The notes under the pieces: generated by a model
Database searches by the model: none
Told to the model about the DNA's origin: nothing
Seen by the model: only the letters and a program-made list of their open reading frames with translations
Position numbers and translations under genes: made by a program
Shown: positions 49,592 to 59,420 of the stretch, in pieces
Position numbering within the stretch: position 1 is the stretch's first letter
Layout of the letters: every line of letters starts with the position of its first letter
Assembly (NCBI RefSeq): GCF_001244995.1
Contig: NZ_LN869529.1
Location: 1,382,957 to 1,446,956 of the forward strand
Length of the DNA stretch: 64,000 bases
Direction: 5' to 3'
DNA from: Intestinimonas massiliensis (ex Afouda et al. 2020)
GTDB lineage: Bacteria; Bacillota; Clostridia; Oscillospirales; Oscillospiraceae

Positions 49592-50371
49592 TCACCTCCG
49601 GCTGACCGCCCGCTTCATCGCCGCGGTGAAATCCCGCACAGCGGGCACGGCCTCCCGGCCATGCCGGGCCACCAGCTTGACGATGGCCGACCCCACAATG
49701 ACCCCGTCGGAGAGGGCGGCCATCTCTGCGGCCTGCTCCGGAGCGGAGATGCCAAACCCCACGGCGCAGGGGATGTGCGGATTGGACGCCCGGACCTGGC
49801 CTACCATGGCGCCCACGTCCGTGGTAATCCGGCTGCGCATCCCCGTGACGCCCAGGGAGGACACGCAATAGACAAACCCCTCCGCCGCCTTTGCGATCTC
49901 TGAGATACGGCCTTCGGAGGTGGGAGCGATGAGGGAGATGAGATCCAGTCCGCAGGCTCGGCAGGCGGGGGCAAACTCCTCTTTCTCCTCAAAGGGGACG
50001 TCGGGCAGGATCAGGCCGTCTATGCCCGCTTCGGCAGCCGCAGCAAGAAACCGCTCGGTTCCATAGGAGAACACCACGTTGGCGTAGGTCATGAATACCA
50101 TGGGGATAGCCACATCCCGGCGCAGCGCCCGGGCCATCCCGAAAATCTGGTCGGTGGTGACGCCGCCGGCCAGAGCTCGGGCGTTGGCCGCCTGGATGAC
50201 CGGGCCCTCGGCCGTGGGGTCGGAGAACGGGATCCCCAGCTCGATGAGGTCGGCCCCTGCCTCCGCCATAGTCCGCACCAGAGCCGCGGTGGTCCCCAGG
50301 TCCGGGTCCCCGCAAGTAAGAAAGGGAATAAACGCCTTGCCGTTGGCAAAAGCCTGTTGGATTCGGCTCAT
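49592..50371 (-). CDS. trpA: Tryptophan synthase alpha chain
   Basis: The 259-residue TIM barrel splits indole-glycerol phosphate to indole. Catalytic Glu ([19 protein letters not shown]) and Asp (ILPDVPFEE) segments and the phosphate-binding VGFGIS and VIVGSAIV loops are present. Its start overlaps the trpB stop by 4 bases. It is the last gene of the trpEGDCFBA operon. Confidence 0.97.
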   Translation of the reverse strand: MSRIQQAFANGKAFIPFLTCGDPDLGTTAALVRTMAEAGADLIELGIPFSDPTAEGPVIQAANARALAGGVTTDQIFGMARALRRDVAIPMVFMTYANVVFSYGTERFLAAAAEAGIDGLILPDVPFEEKEEFAPACRACGLDLISLIAPTSEGRISEIAKAAEGFVYCVSSLGVTGMRSRITTDVGAMVGQVRASNPHIPCAVGFGISAPEQAAEMAALSDGVIVGSAIVKLVARHGREAVPAVRDFTAAMKRAVSRR

Positions 50372-51552
50372 TCGGAGATCTCCTCCCCTCTGTACCGGGC
50401 GACAGACACACAGTCCTTGTCCCCCCGGCCGGAAATAGTCACCACAAGGATCTGTTCCTTTCCCATGGTGGGCGCCAGCTTTCGGGCATAGGCCACCGCG
50501 TGGGCCGACTCGATGGCGGGGATGATACCTTCCAGACGGCTGAGATATTCAAAGGCGTCCACCGCCTCGCTGTCCGTGACGGGCACGTACTCCGCCCGTC
50601 CGGTGTCGTGGAGCCAGGCGTGCTCCGGCCCGATGCCGGGGTAGTCCAGCCCGGCGGAAATGGAGTACACCGGGGCGATCTGGCCGTACTGGTCCTGACA
50701 GAAGTAGGATTTCATGCCGTGAAAGATGCCCAGCCGCCCGGTGGCGATGGTGGCCGCCGTCTCGGGCGTGTCCACGCCCCGCCCCGCGGCCTCGCAGCCG
50801 ATGAGTCGGACGGAGGGCTCGCCGATAAAGTGGTAGAAGGCCCCGATGGCGTTGGAGCCGCCGCCCACGCAGGCCACCACCGCGTCGGGCAGCTTGCCCT
50901 CCTTCTCCCGGAGCTGCTCCCGGATCTCCCGGGAGATGACGGCCTGGAAGTCCCGGACGATGGTGGGGAACGGATGGGGACCCATGACAGAGCCCAGGCA
51001 GTAGTGGGTGTCGCGGATGCGGCCCGTCCACTCCCGCATAGCCTCGGAGACAGCGTCCTTCAGGGTGGCTGTGCCGGTGGTGACGGGCACTACCCGCGCC
51101 CCCAGCAGCCGCATTTTATAGACATTGAGGGCCTGGCGCCGGGTATCCTCCTCCCCCATGAACACCACGCACTCCATACCCATGAGGGCGGCGGCGGTGG
51201 CGGTGGCCACGCCGTGCTGCCCCGCTCCGGTCTCCGCGATGAGCCGAGTCTTGCCCATCCTTTGGGCCAGGAGCGCCTGACCCAGCACGTTGTTGATCTT
51301 ATGGGCTCCCGTGTGGTTCAGGTCCTCCCGCTTGAGATAGACCTTGGCTCCCCCCAGATCCTCCGTCATACGCCTGGCGAAGTACAGCCGGGAGGGCCGT
51401 CCGGCGTACTCGTTAAACAGCTCCGTCAGCTCCCGGTTGAAGGCCGGGTCGTCCTTGCAGCGGTCATAGGCCTCCTCCAGCTCCATGACCGCGTTCATCA
51501 GCGTTTCGGGTATATATTGCCCGCCGTGGATGCCAAATCGTCCCCTGGACAT
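50368..51552 (-). CDS. trpB: Tryptophan synthase beta chain
   Basis: The 394-residue PLP enzyme joins indole and serine. The cofactor Lys lies in [11 protein letters not shown], with GAGQHGVA, the phosphate-binding [10 protein letters not shown] and [14 protein letters not shown] also present. The ATG at 51552 follows AAGGAGTGAGCG. It overlaps trpA by four bases and lies five bases after trpF. Length is typical of the TrpB1 form that pairs with TrpA. Confidence 0.97.
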   Translation of the reverse strand: MSRGRFGIHGGQYIPETLMNAVMELEEAYDRCKDDPAFNRELTELFNEYAGRPSRLYFARRMTEDLGGAKVYLKREDLNHTGAHKINNVLGQALLAQRMGKTRLIAETGAGQHGVATATAAALMGMECVVFMGEEDTRRQALNVYKMRLLGARVVPVTTGTATLKDAVSEAMREWTGRIRDTHYCLGSVMGPHPFPTIVRDFQAVISREIREQLREKEGKLPDAVVACVGGGSNAIGAFYHFIGEPSVRLIGCEAAGRGVDTPETAATIATGRLGIFHGMKSYFCQDQYGQIAPVYSISAGLDYPGIGPEHAWLHDTGRAEYVPVTDSEAVDAFEYLSRLEGIIPAIESAHAVAYARKLAPTMGKEQILVVTISGRGDKDCVSVARYRGEEISE

Positions 51553-51557
51553 GACGC

Positions 51558-52163
51558 TCACTCCTTCCGCGCAGCGGCCACTGCCGCCTCTATCTTGTGC
51601 CGATCCTTTTTCTTCTCTGTCTCCACCCCGCTGGACAGGTCCAGCCCATAGGGGTGGAGGGCGGCGACGGCCGCCGGTATGTTTTCCGGGGTCAGCCCCC
51701 CCGCCAGCAGGAAGGGCCGGGTTACCCCACCGGCAAGGGACCAGTCGAAGGTCTCTCCCGTGCCGCAGCCGTTGTCCAGCAGCACCAGATCCGCAGCGGA
51801 GGCATGGACCGCCCTCAGATCGGCGGCGGAGCGCACTTGGAACGTCTTCCAGATCACGCATCCCGGCGCCAGCTCCCGCAGGGCGGCCAGATAAGCGTCG
51901 TCCTCGTGGCCGTGGAGCTGGGCGACGGAAATGGTCCCGTCCCTGAGCAGGGCGGCCGGGACCTCCGCCGGCTGGTCCACAAACACCCCCACCGGCACGA
52001 TGCCCGGGGCCAGCTCCGCCCGCAATGCCCTGGCCTGGTCCGGAGTGACGTTCCGGTGGCTCTTGGGAAAATGCAGGATAAAGCCGCACCAGTCGGGCCT
52101 GGCCTCGTTCACATACCGGATATCCTCGGGCCGGTACAGTCCACAGATTTTGATCCGGGTCAT
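51558..52163 (-). CDS. trpF: Phosphoribosylanthranilate isomerase
   Basis: The 201-residue barrel starts [15 protein letters not shown], with the general-base Cys in KICGL. QLHGHED and [10 protein letters not shown] phosphate-binding parts and the SSGVE motif are present. It carries out the Amadori rearrangement in the tryptophan pathway. Its ATG overlaps the trpC stop by four bases, so the two are translationally coupled. Confidence 0.96.
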   Translation of the reverse strand: MTRIKICGLYRPEDIRYVNEARPDWCGFILHFPKSHRNVTPDQARALRAELAPGIVPVGVFVDQPAEVPAALLRDGTISVAQLHGHEDDAYLAALRELAPGCVIWKTFQVRSAADLRAVHASAADLVLLDNGCGTGETFDWSLAGGVTRPFLLAGGLTPENIPAAVAALHPYGLDLSSGVETEKKKDRHKIEAAVAAARKE

Positions 52164-52954
52164 TTCGCCGCCTCCCGCAGGGCAGCCAACAGGGCGGCCC
52201 GGTCCTTCGCCCGCATGAGAACTTCCCCCATAAGCACCGCGTCGGCCCCGATGCGCTTCAGCTCCGCCACATCCGCCGGCCCGGTCACGCCGCTCTCCGC
52301 CACATAGAGCACTTCCGGCGGGATTCGCTCCCGCAGCCGGGCGGCGGTGGCGAAGTCCACGGAGAAGTCCTTCAGGTTCCGGTTGTTGACCCCGATGATC
52401 GACGCCCCGGCGGACACGGCGGAGGCGAGCTCCGTCTCATCATGCGCCTCCACCACAGCGGACAGGCCCAGCTCCCCGCACAGCTCCAGATACCGGGCAA
52501 TGGTGCGGGTATCCAGCAAGGCGCAGATCAGCAGCACCGCCTCGGCGCCCAGCAGCCTGGCCTGATAAATTTGATACTCGTCCACCGTGAAGTCCTTGCG
52601 GAGCATGGGAATGGATACGGCCGCCCGGATATCCCCGAACACCTGGTCCGAGCCCAAAAACCACTTGGGCTCCGTCAGGCAGGAGATGCAGTCCGCTCCC
52701 GCCGCCTGATAGTCCCGGGCGACGTCCAGATAGGGAAAGTCCTCCGAGAGAATCCCCTTGGAGGGGGACGCCTTCTTGACCTCGCAAATGAGGCCCAGGC
52801 CGCGCCCTTGCAGGGCGTTCAGAAACCGCCGTCCCCCAGCCTGGCCCTCCTGGCCGCATTGGTCCCGGAGCAGCTCCAGAGGGAGCCGCCGCCGGTCCTC
52901 CTCCACCCGCCGCCGGGTGTGGGCGGCGATGGTCTCCAAAATCGTCTCCGCCAT
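52160..52954 (-). CDS. trpC: Indole-3-glycerol phosphate synthase
   Basis: A 264-residue TIM barrel with the catalytic Lys/Glu set: [49 protein letters not shown] and VAESGV. It closes the indole ring after trpF. The start at 52954 was chosen over an upstream ATG that would extend into trpD. It lies five bases after trpD. Confidence 0.97.
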   Translation of the reverse strand: MAETILETIAAHTRRRVEEDRRRLPLELLRDQCGQEGQAGGRRFLNALQGRGLGLICEVKKASPSKGILSEDFPYLDVARDYQAAGADCISCLTEPKWFLGSDQVFGDIRAAVSIPMLRKDFTVDEYQIYQARLLGAEAVLLICALLDTRTIARYLELCGELGLSAVVEAHDETELASAVSAGASIIGVNNRNLKDFSVDFATAARLRERIPPEVLYVAESGVTGPADVAELKRIGADAVLMGEVLMRAKDRAALLAALREAAK

Positions 52955-52959
52955 GGCGC

Positions 52960-53970
52960 TCACCTCCGGGTGAGCCGGACGATCTCCTCCAGCTTTGCCC
53001 CGGCTGCGCCGGAGTCGATGAGCTCCTCCGCCCGCTTTACGCCGGCCGCCACGGTGTCCGCCTTCCCGCCGATGTAGAGGGCCGCTCCGGCATTGAGGCA
53101 CACCGCCTGCCGCTTGGGGCCCCGGTCCGTCCCGTCCAGGACGGCCCGGGTGATGGCGGCATTCTCCGACGGAGTACCGCCTGTCAGCTCCGCCTTATCG
53201 CACCGGGCATAGCCGAACTGCTCCGGGGTCAGCTCATAGGACTGGAACCAGCCGTCCCGGATTTCGCAGACCGAGGTGGGGGCGGACATGGAGATCTCGT
53301 CCAGCCTGTCCCGGCCGAACACCACCATGCCCCGGGTGACGCCCAGCTTGCTCATCACCTGAGCCAGAGGCTCCACCAGCGCCTCGTCGTAGACGCCCAT
53401 CAGTTCCCGGTTGGCCCCGGCGGGGTTGGACAGGGGGCCCAGAATATTGAACACCGTGCGGATGCCCAGCTCTTTGCGCACCGGGGCCACATATTTCATG
53501 GAAATGTGGTAGTTCTGGGCAAACAGAAAGCAAAAATTCTGCCGTCTCAGCAGTTCGGCACTCTGTTCCGGTGACAGGGCTATGTTGACCCCCAGGGCCT
53601 CCAATACATCGGCCGCGCCGCTTTTGGAGGAGGCCGCCCGGTTGCCGTGCTTGGCCACGGGGACGCCTCCGGCGGCGATGACAAAGGCGGAGGTCGTGGA
53701 GATGTTAAAGGAATTGGCCCCGTCTCCGCCGGTGCCCACGATCTCCAGGGCGTCCACGTCGTGGAGCAGGCGCACGCAGTGGGCGCGCATCCCGGCGGCG
53801 CAGGCGGTGATCTCGTCGATGGTCTCCCCCTTGATGGCCAGGGCGGTCAGGAAGGAGGCCATCTGAATCTGGCTGGCCTGGCCGCTCATAATCTCATCCA
53901 TAACGGCGGCGGCGGTCTCGTAGGAAAGGTCCTGTTTGGCGGCGAGCTGGATGATGGCTTCTTTAATCAT
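52960..53970 (-). CDS. trpD: Anthranilate phosphoribosyltransferase
   Basis: The 336-residue enzyme joins anthranilate to PRPP. PRPP-binding [35 protein letters not shown], and the anthranilate channel residues (HPxM-type region as [22 protein letters not shown] in part) are visible. It is separated from trpG by three bases. Length is normal. Confidence 0.97.
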   Translation of the reverse strand: MIKEAIIQLAAKQDLSYETAAAVMDEIMSGQASQIQMASFLTALAIKGETIDEITACAAGMRAHCVRLLHDVDALEIVGTGGDGANSFNISTTSAFVIAAGGVPVAKHGNRAASSKSGAADVLEALGVNIALSPEQSAELLRRQNFCFLFAQNYHISMKYVAPVRKELGIRTVFNILGPLSNPAGANRELMGVYDEALVEPLAQVMSKLGVTRGMVVFGRDRLDEISMSAPTSVCEIRDGWFQSYELTPEQFGYARCDKAELTGGTPSENAAITRAVLDGTDRGPKRQAVCLNAGAALYIGGKADTVAAGVKRAEELIDSGAAGAKLEEIVRLTRR

Positions 53971-53973
53971 GGG

Positions 53974-54540
53974 TTATCCCTCCAAAAAATGTTTTAAAAT
54001 GACGGCGCCCTGGGGCGTCAGAATGGATTCCGGGTGGAACTGCAGGCCGTAGACGGGAAACTTCCGGTGCCGGACCGCCATGACCTCCCCGTCCTCGGTA
54101 CGGGCGGTGACCTGGAGGCAGGCCGGCAAGGTCTCCTCCACCGCGGCCAGGGAGTGGTAGCGGGCGGCGGGGATGGTCTCTGGCAGGTCCGTGAAGAGAG
54201 GACAGGTCCGGTCCAGTAGGATTCGGGACTGCTTGCCGTGCATAAGCTGCGCGGCGTAGGATACCGTGCCGCCAAAGGCCTCGCAGATGGCCTGATGGCC
54301 CAGGCAGACCCCCAGGATAGGCATCTCCCCCGCCAGCGCCGCGACCGCCCGCTCACAGATCCCCGCGTCCGCCGGGCGGCCGGGGCCGGGCGACAGGATC
54401 AAATGGTCGGGAGCAAGCGTGCGGATCTCCTCCACCGTCCGCTCGTCGTTGCGGATCACCTGGATGTCCGGCCGGATGCCGCCGATGAGCTGACAGAGGT
54501 TGTAGGAAAAACTGTCGTAATTGTCGATGAGCAGGATCAT
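53974..54540 (-). CDS. trpG: Anthranilate synthase glutaminase subunit
   Basis: The 188-residue class I amidotransferase has catalytic Cys in GVCLGHQAI, and the His/Glu pair in LQFHPESI. It feeds ammonia to TrpE. The start at 54540 (MILLIDNYDSFSYNL) overlaps the trpE stop (ATGA), giving translational coupling. It could also serve p-aminobenzoate synthesis, as in Bacillus, but no pabA/pabB is seen here. Confidence 0.96.
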   Translation of the reverse strand: MILLIDNYDSFSYNLCQLIGGIRPDIQVIRNDERTVEEIRTLAPDHLILSPGPGRPADAGICERAVAALAGEMPILGVCLGHQAICEAFGGTVSYAAQLMHGKQSRILLDRTCPLFTDLPETIPAARYHSLAAVEETLPACLQVTARTEDGEVMAVRHRKFPVYGLQFHPESILTPQGAVILKHFLEG

Positions 54541-56012
54541 AGGTCTCTCTCCTCCCGGGCCAGCTCCAGGGCCTTCACCACGGCCCTGGCCTTGTTGATG
54601 CACTCCTGGTACTCCCTCTCCGGCACCGAGTCGGCCACGATGCCCGCTCCGGACCGGATGAACACCTTGCCGTTCTTGCGGAAGGCCAACCGGATGGCAA
54701 TGCAGGTATCCAGATTACCGGTGAAATCCAGATATCCGACGGCTCCGCCATAGACTCCCCGCTTATTGTTCTCCAGCCTATTGATGATCTCCATGGCTCG
54801 CAGCTTGGGGGCGCCGGAGAGCGTTCCGGCGGGCAGGATGGCATCCACCGCGTCCACGGCGTCCCGGTCCGCCCGGAGCTGCCCCCGTACGGTGGAGCCG
54901 ATGTGCATCACATGGGAGAAGCGCTGGATGGACAGGTACTTCTCCACCGCTACCGAGCCGAAGGCGCTGATTTTACCGATGTCGTTACGGCCCAAGTCCA
55001 CCAGCATGTTGTGCTCCGCCAGCTCCTTTTCATCGCAGAGCAGCTCCGCCTCCAGAGCTTTGTCCTCCTCCGGTGTTTTTCCCCGCGGCCGGGTGCCCGC
55101 CAGGGGGAACGTTTGGAGCACCCCGTCCTCCAGCTTCACCAGGGTCTCGGGAGAGGCCCCGGCCAGCTCAATGTCGTCGCTGGTAAAGTAGAACATGTAG
55201 GGGGAGGGATTGGTGGTGCGCAGAATGCGGTAGGTATCCAGCAGGGAGCCCTCGAAGCCCGCCTCCAGGCGGTTGGAAAGGACCACCTGAAAGATATCCC
55301 CCTCCCGGATATGCCGCTTGGCCGTCTCCACCATGGCGCAGTAAGCATCCTGGTCGAAGAGCGGCCGGATGGGGGTCGTCATGCGCCCGGGCTGGCGGGG
55401 GATCGGCCTGCCCCGGCGGAGAAGCTGGACCATCCGCTCCAGTTGGGCGCAGGCAGCCGGATAGGAGCGGTCCAGGTCCTCCGCATCGGCATTGGCGATG
55501 AGCACCAGCTCCTGCCGGAAGTGGTCAAAGACCACCAGCTTTTCAAAGAGCATCAGATCCATGTCGTGGAAGCCCTCCTGGTCGTCGGCGTCCAGCTTCA
55601 GGGTGGGCTCGGCGTACTTGATGTAGTCGTAGGAAAAATAGCCCACCAGACCGCCGGTGAAGGGCGGCAGTCCCGGGACTCTTGGGCTCCTGTGCTCTGC
55701 CAGGAGCCGGCGTAGGACCCGGCCGGGATGGGCGGTCCCCTCCTCCCCGTTCCGGCTGCCCCTCAGCCGCAGCACCCCGTCGGTACAGGTGACCTCCAGC
55801 GTGGGTTCGTACCCCAGAAAGGAGTAGCGCCCCCAGCCCTCGCGGTCCGCGGCGGACTCCAGCAGAAAGCAGTGCCCGCTCTGTGCCCGCAGGACACGCA
55901 GGGCCTGGATCGGGGTGATAAAATCGGACAAGAGCACCCGGCTGACGGGGATTTTCCGGTAGGCTCCGGAGGCAGCGATGGCTCCGGCCTCCTTTAGGGA
56001 CGGGTAATACAT
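54537..56012 (-). CDS. trpE: Anthranilate synthase component I
   Basis: The 491-residue chorismate-utilising enzyme has the tryptophan feedback motif (CFLLESA) and catalytic region (DIFQVVLSNR, PLAGTRPRG, ELLCDEKELAEHNMLVDL in part, GTLSGAPKLRAM, IRSGAGIV). The start MYYPSLKEA at 56012 is eight bases after AGGAGGT; an ATG six bases earlier is possible. It is the first gene after the T-box leader. The feedback motif suggests normal inhibition by tryptophan. Confidence 0.97.
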   Translation of the reverse strand: MYYPSLKEAGAIAASGAYRKIPVSRVLLSDFITPIQALRVLRAQSGHCFLLESAADREGWGRYSFLGYEPTLEVTCTDGVLRLRGSRNGEEGTAHPGRVLRRLLAEHRSPRVPGLPPFTGGLVGYFSYDYIKYAEPTLKLDADDQEGFHDMDLMLFEKLVVFDHFRQELVLIANADAEDLDRSYPAACAQLERMVQLLRRGRPIPRQPGRMTTPIRPLFDQDAYCAMVETAKRHIREGDIFQVVLSNRLEAGFEGSLLDTYRILRTTNPSPYMFYFTSDDIELAGASPETLVKLEDGVLQTFPLAGTRPRGKTPEEDKALEAELLCDEKELAEHNMLVDLGRNDIGKISAFGSVAVEKYLSIQRFSHVMHIGSTVRGQLRADRDAVDAVDAILPAGTLSGAPKLRAMEIINRLENNKRGVYGGAVGYLDFTGNLDTCIAIRLAFRKNGKVFIRSGAGIVADSVPEREYQECINKARAVVKALELAREERDL

Positions 56013-56046
56013 AAGCATGACCTCCTGCCGGGACGGGCCATAGGCA

Positions 56047-56335
56047 GAAAAAAACGCCCGTCCCTGACAAATTCTGTCAAGGACGAGCGTATGAATACAC
56101 TCGCGGTGCCACCTTGATTCACGGCAAAAATGCCGTGCGCTTTGCGGGATACCAACATATCCCCGGCAACTGACGTATGCCCCCACGTCGCGAAATACTG
56201 GGTCGTTCGACCGTTCCTCGCGCCCTCCGTGATCCATTTGCCTGCCTGCGTTCTGCCCGGCTCTCAGCCGCCCGGACTCTCTGTGAGGGCACAACAGACG
56301 TTATCTCCACATCATCGGTTTCGTCTATGAAATTG
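56047..56335 (-). ncRNA. T-box riboswitch leader of the trp operon
   Basis: On the - strand the T-box core AAGGTGGCACCGCGAG (about 56117-56102) is followed by a terminator hairpin (CGCTCGTCCTTGACAG/TTGTCAGGGACGGGCG then seven T, 56090-56048). A structured stem I region fills about 56130-56330. A TGG triplet in CAAATGGATCACGG (about 56240) is a plausible specifier. Uncharged tRNA-Trp would turn the operon on. Confidence 0.93.
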
Positions 56336-56340
56336 CAAAT

Positions 56341-56369
56341 ATGATACCCCCGCGCCGCCCGGCTGTCAA
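56341..56369 (-). promoter_or_regulatory. trp operon promoter, TTGACA-N17-TATCAT
   Basis: -35 at 56369-56364 and -10 at 56346-56341 on the - strand, immediately ahead of the T-box leader. Confidence 0.85.
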
Positions 56370-56429
56370 GTCTTTTTTCCGCGCAAAACCACCCGCGCCC
56401 GGGGGAAAAGAAAAATTTGTAAGCCGCCC

Positions 56430-56458
56430 TTGACAACGCCATACTTGAGTGTTATTAT
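56430..56458 (+). promoter_or_regulatory. Promoter TTGACA-N17-TATTAT of the sulfhydrylase leader
   Basis: -35 at 56430-56435, -10 at 56453-56458. It drives a leader of about 260 bases before the sulfhydrylase gene at 56726. It is divergent from the trp promoter, with 60 bases between the -35 boxes. Confidence 0.85.
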
Positions 56459-56510
56459 ACCTATAAACCAATCGAACATATAGGAATTAAAATGAGGGGA
56501 GTGTGAGGGG

Positions 56511-56618
56511 ATGCGCCTCCAGTTTCAAACGCTGCTGAGGAGCAATTTCCGCTGTGGGCGAATGTTGTACTCCCGGGCTGACTCTATGGCCGGGCGCGGC
56601 AGCGCGCCCAGCGCCTGA
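56511..56618 (+). CDS. Leader ORF upstream of the sulfhydrylase gene (35 aa)
   Basis: A 35-codon frame starting MRLQFQTLLRSNFRCGR follows a GTGAGGGG site. It has several Arg codons and one Cys. Behind it, from about 56647 to 56678, alternative hairpins share the arm ACCCGGAT (CCGG repeats at 56648 and 56653), followed by a T-rich tract TTATTCTTTTCC at 56678-56689. This is the arrangement of a leader-peptide attenuator. No mechanism is proven. A random short ORF is possible. Confidence 0.45.
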   Translation: MRLQFQTLLRSNFRCGRMLYSRADSMAGRGSAPSA

Positions 56619-56725
56619 CTCCTTCCACGGGGCAGGTCGTGCCATATCCGGTCCGGGAGCGTTTACCGCGACCCGGATTATTCTTTTCCGGGCCCAAAAA
56701 TAAAACAGAAAAAGAGGGATTTGCC

Positions 56726-58009
56726 ATGAGCCGCTATCATTTTGAGACCCTTCAGCTCCATGTGGGACAGGAGCAGCCCGACCCCGCCACCGACGCCCGG
56801 GCGGTGCCCATCTATCAGACCACCTCCTACGTATTCCGCAACTCCGCCCACGCCGCCGCCCGCTTCGGCCTGGCCGACGCCGGTAACATCTACGGCCGCC
56901 TCACCAACTCCACCCAGGAGGTACTGGAAAAGCGCCTGGCCGCCCTGGAGGGCGGCGTGGCGGCCCTGGCCACCGCCTCCGGAGCGGCGGCCATCACCTA
57001 CACCATTCAGGCCCTGGCCCAGGCCGGAGACCACATCGTGGCCCAAAAGACCATCTACGGCGGCAGTTACAATCTGCTGGCCCACACCCTGCCCCAGTTC
57101 GGCGTAACGACTACCTTTGTGGACGCCCACGATCTGGCGGCGTTGGAGGCCGCCATCCGTCCCAATACCAAGGCCGTCTATCTGGAGACCCTGGGCAACC
57201 CCAACAGCGATGTCCCCGACATCGACGCCATCGCAGCGCTCGCCCACCGGCACGGCCTGCCTCTGGTCATCGACAACACCTTCGGCACCCCCTATCTCAT
57301 CCGGCCCATTGAGCACGGCGCCGACGTGGTAGTCCACTCCGCCACCAAGTTCATCGGCGGTCACGGCACCACCCTGGGCGGCGTTATCGTGGATTCCGGC
57401 CGGTTCGACTGGAAGGCATCCGACAAATACGCCCCCATCGCCGCGCCCAATCCCAGCTATCACGGCGTCAGCTTTGTGGATGCCGCCGGACCCGCCGCCT
57501 TTGTGACCTACATCCGGGCCATCCTCCTGCGGGACACCGGCGCCTCCATCTCCCCCTTCAACGCCTTTCTGCTGCTTCAAGGCGTGGAGACCCTCTCCCT
57601 GCGCCTGGAGCGCCACGCCGAGAACACGAGGAAGGTGGTGGCCTATCTGGCCCAGCACCCCCAGGTGGAGCGTGTGAACCATCCCTCTCTGCCGGACCAC
57701 CCTGACCACGCACTGTACGAGCGGTATTTTCCCAACGGGGGCGCGTCCATCTTCACCTTTGAGATCCGGGGCGGCCAGGCTGAGGCTCACCGGTTCATCG
57801 ACAGCCTGAAGATTTTCTCCCTGCTGGCCAATGTGGCCGACGTGAAGAGTCTGGTCATCCACCCCGCCACCACCACCCACTCCCAGCTCAGTCCCGAAGA
57901 GCTGGCGGATCAGGGCATCCGCCCCAACACCATCCGTCTGTCCATAGGCACCGAACACATCGACGACATCCTCGCCGACTTGGATCAGGCCTTCGCCGCG
58001 GTGCGATAA
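56726..58009 (+). CDS. metY: O-acetylhomoserine sulfhydrylase
   Basis: A 427-residue PLP enzyme of the Cys/Met metabolism family. It opens with YHFETLQLHVGQEQPDPATDAR, has the cofactor Lys in VVHSATKFIGGHGTT, and shows YGRLTNSTQEVLEKRLA and VADVKSLVIHPATTTHSQL motifs typical of OAH sulfhydrylase (MetY). It makes homocysteine from O-acetylhomoserine and sulfide. The start at 56726 follows AGAGGG. The next genes, a leader ORF and cysK, continue in the same direction. Confidence 0.92.
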   Translation: MSRYHFETLQLHVGQEQPDPATDARAVPIYQTTSYVFRNSAHAAARFGLADAGNIYGRLTNSTQEVLEKRLAALEGGVAALATASGAAAITYTIQALAQAGDHIVAQKTIYGGSYNLLAHTLPQFGVTTTFVDAHDLAALEAAIRPNTKAVYLETLGNPNSDVPDIDAIAALAHRHGLPLVIDNTFGTPYLIRPIEHGADVVVHSATKFIGGHGTTLGGVIVDSGRFDWKASDKYAPIAAPNPSYHGVSFVDAAGPAAFVTYIRAILLRDTGASISPFNAFLLLQGVETLSLRLERHAENTRKVVAYLAQHPQVERVNHPSLPDHPDHALYERYFPNGGASIFTFEIRGGQAEAHRFIDSLKIFSLLANVADVKSLVIHPATTTHSQLSPEELADQGIRPNTIRLSIGTEHIDDILADLDQAFAAVR

Positions 58010-58072
58010 GGGCGAGAGCGTACCGCGGCCTTTTGAGGTGCTGTCCTCCGCGGAAAAAACCCAGATCCCCTC

Positions 58073-58100
58073 TTGACAATGGTTTGTGGGGGGCCTACGT
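58073..58100 (+). promoter_or_regulatory. Possible cysK promoter
   Basis: A perfect -35 box TTGACA (58073-58078) is followed at 17 bases by a weak -10 box (TACGTT, 58096-58101). It lies about 35 bases ahead of the Cys-rich leader ORF. Confidence 0.45.
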
Positions 58101-58132
58101 TTCCTATAAACACACTTGAAAGGTTGGTATTT

Positions 58133-58237
58133 ATGAACCACTATCGTCCGGGGTCCCGATGTTGCCTGTGCCGCCGCACCCGCATAGCGGAAAGGGGAAA
58201 CACAATGAAAACATGGATTTGGAGGAATCGACTATGA
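58133..58237 (+). CDS. Cys-rich leader peptide overlapping cysK
   Basis: A 34-codon frame behind AAAGGTTGG. It begins [17 protein letters not shown]; three Cys codons (TGT TGC CTG TGC at 58160-58171) sit close together, which is rare in a short ORF. Its stop codon TGA overlaps the cysK start (ATGA), and the cysK ribosome binding site GGAGG lies inside the leader. It could report cysteinyl-tRNA supply by ribosome stalling or coupled translation. This is inference from layout. Confidence 0.6.
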   Translation: MNHYRPGSRCCLCRRTRIAERGNTMKTWIWRNRL

Positions 58238-59166
58238 GTCATATCTATACATCGGCCGACCAGTTGATCGGCAGGACCCCCCTGCTGGAGCTGGCCCATC
58301 TGGAGCAGAACGAAGCCCTGGAGGCCCGCATCCTGGGCAAGCTGGAATACTTCAACCCCGCCGGTTCGGTCAAGGACCGGATCGCCAAGGCCATGATCGA
58401 CGAGGCGGAAGCCAAGGGGCAGCTTAAGCCCGGCTCCGTCATCATCGAGCCCACTTCCGGCAACACCGGCATCGGCTTGGCCTCTGTGGCGGCGGCCCGG
58501 GGCTACCGCATCCTCATCGTCATGCCGGAGACCATGAGCGTGGAGCGCCGCCAGTTGATGAAGGCCTACGGCGCGGAGCTGGTGCTCACCGACGGGGCCA
58601 AGGGCATGAAGGGCGCTATCGCCAAGGCCGAAGAGCTGGCTGGGGAGATCCCCGGCAGTTTTATTCCGGGCCAGTTCCGCAATCCGGCCAACCCCGCCAC
58701 CCACACCGCCACTACCGGCCCGGAGATCTGGGAGGACACCGACGGCAAGGTGGATATCTTCGTGGCGGGCGTGGGCACCGGCGGCACCGTCACTGGGGGA
58801 GGCTGGTACCTAAAATCCCGGAACCCGGCGATCCGGGTCGTGGCGGTGGAGCCCGCCTCCTCCCCGGTCTTGAGTAAGGGCACGGCAGGCGCCCACAAGA
58901 TTCAGGGCATCGGCGCGGGCTTCGTGCCGGACGTGCTGGACACGACGGTCTATGACGAGATCATCCCCGTGGAAAACGAGGACGCCTTTGCCACCGGGCG
59001 AAAAATCGGCCGGTCCGAGGGCGTGCTGGTGGGCATCTCCTCCGGTGCCGCCGTGTGGGCGGCCATTCAACTGGCCAAGCGGCCGGAAAACAAGGGAAAA
59101 ACCATCGTCGCCCTCCTCCCGGACACTGGGGACCGTTATCTGTCCACCCCCCTTTTCGCGGACTGA
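58234..59166 (+). CDS. cysK: Cysteine synthase
   Basis: The 310-residue PLP enzyme makes cysteine from O-acetylserine and sulfide. The cofactor Lys is K47 (PAGSVKDRI), the substrate loop is TSGNTGIG and the phosphate cup [12 protein letters not shown]; the C-terminal SSGAAV is also conserved. Length is normal. The ATG at 58234 overlaps the leader ORF stop; the ribosome binding site GGAGGAATCGACT precedes it. It works with the sulfhydrylase gene upstream in sulfide assimilation. Confidence 0.96.
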   Translation: MSHIYTSADQLIGRTPLLELAHLEQNEALEARILGKLEYFNPAGSVKDRIAKAMIDEAEAKGQLKPGSVIIEPTSGNTGIGLASVAAARGYRILIVMPETMSVERRQLMKAYGAELVLTDGAKGMKGAIAKAEELAGEIPGSFIPGQFRNPANPATHTATTGPEIWEDTDGKVDIFVAGVGTGGTVTGGGWYLKSRNPAIRVVAVEPASSPVLSKGTAGAHKIQGIGAGFVPDVLDTTVYDEIIPVENEDAFATGRKIGRSEGVLVGISSGAAVWAAIQLAKRPENKGKTIVALLPDTGDRYLSTPLFAD

Positions 59167-59238
59167 AGGTTCCAGCGAGCCTCCGGCTCCGCAGCCGTGT
59201 AAGCAGGCCCGAAGCGCACCGGCATGGATAAAAAGAAG

Positions 59239-59283
59239 AGGCCCGGCTTTCGATCCAATCCTTCGAAAGCCGGGCCTTTTTTC
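59239..59283 (+). terminator. Intrinsic terminator after cysK
   Basis: Perfect 15-bp arms AGGCCCGGCTTTCGA (59239-59253) and TCGAAAGCCGGGCCT (59263-59277) are followed by a T run. Confidence 0.9.
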
Positions 59284-59420
59284 CTTTCGCATCCTTTGTC
59301 AGAAGCAGGGCGGGATGCGGCGAAGCTTGGGCGAACACGGACGGAGCCAGCCTGCATAGAATGGACTGTGGCACAGCCACGCCTCTATTTTATGATGCAT
59401 GCGATGCAAAAGGAGCGCTT

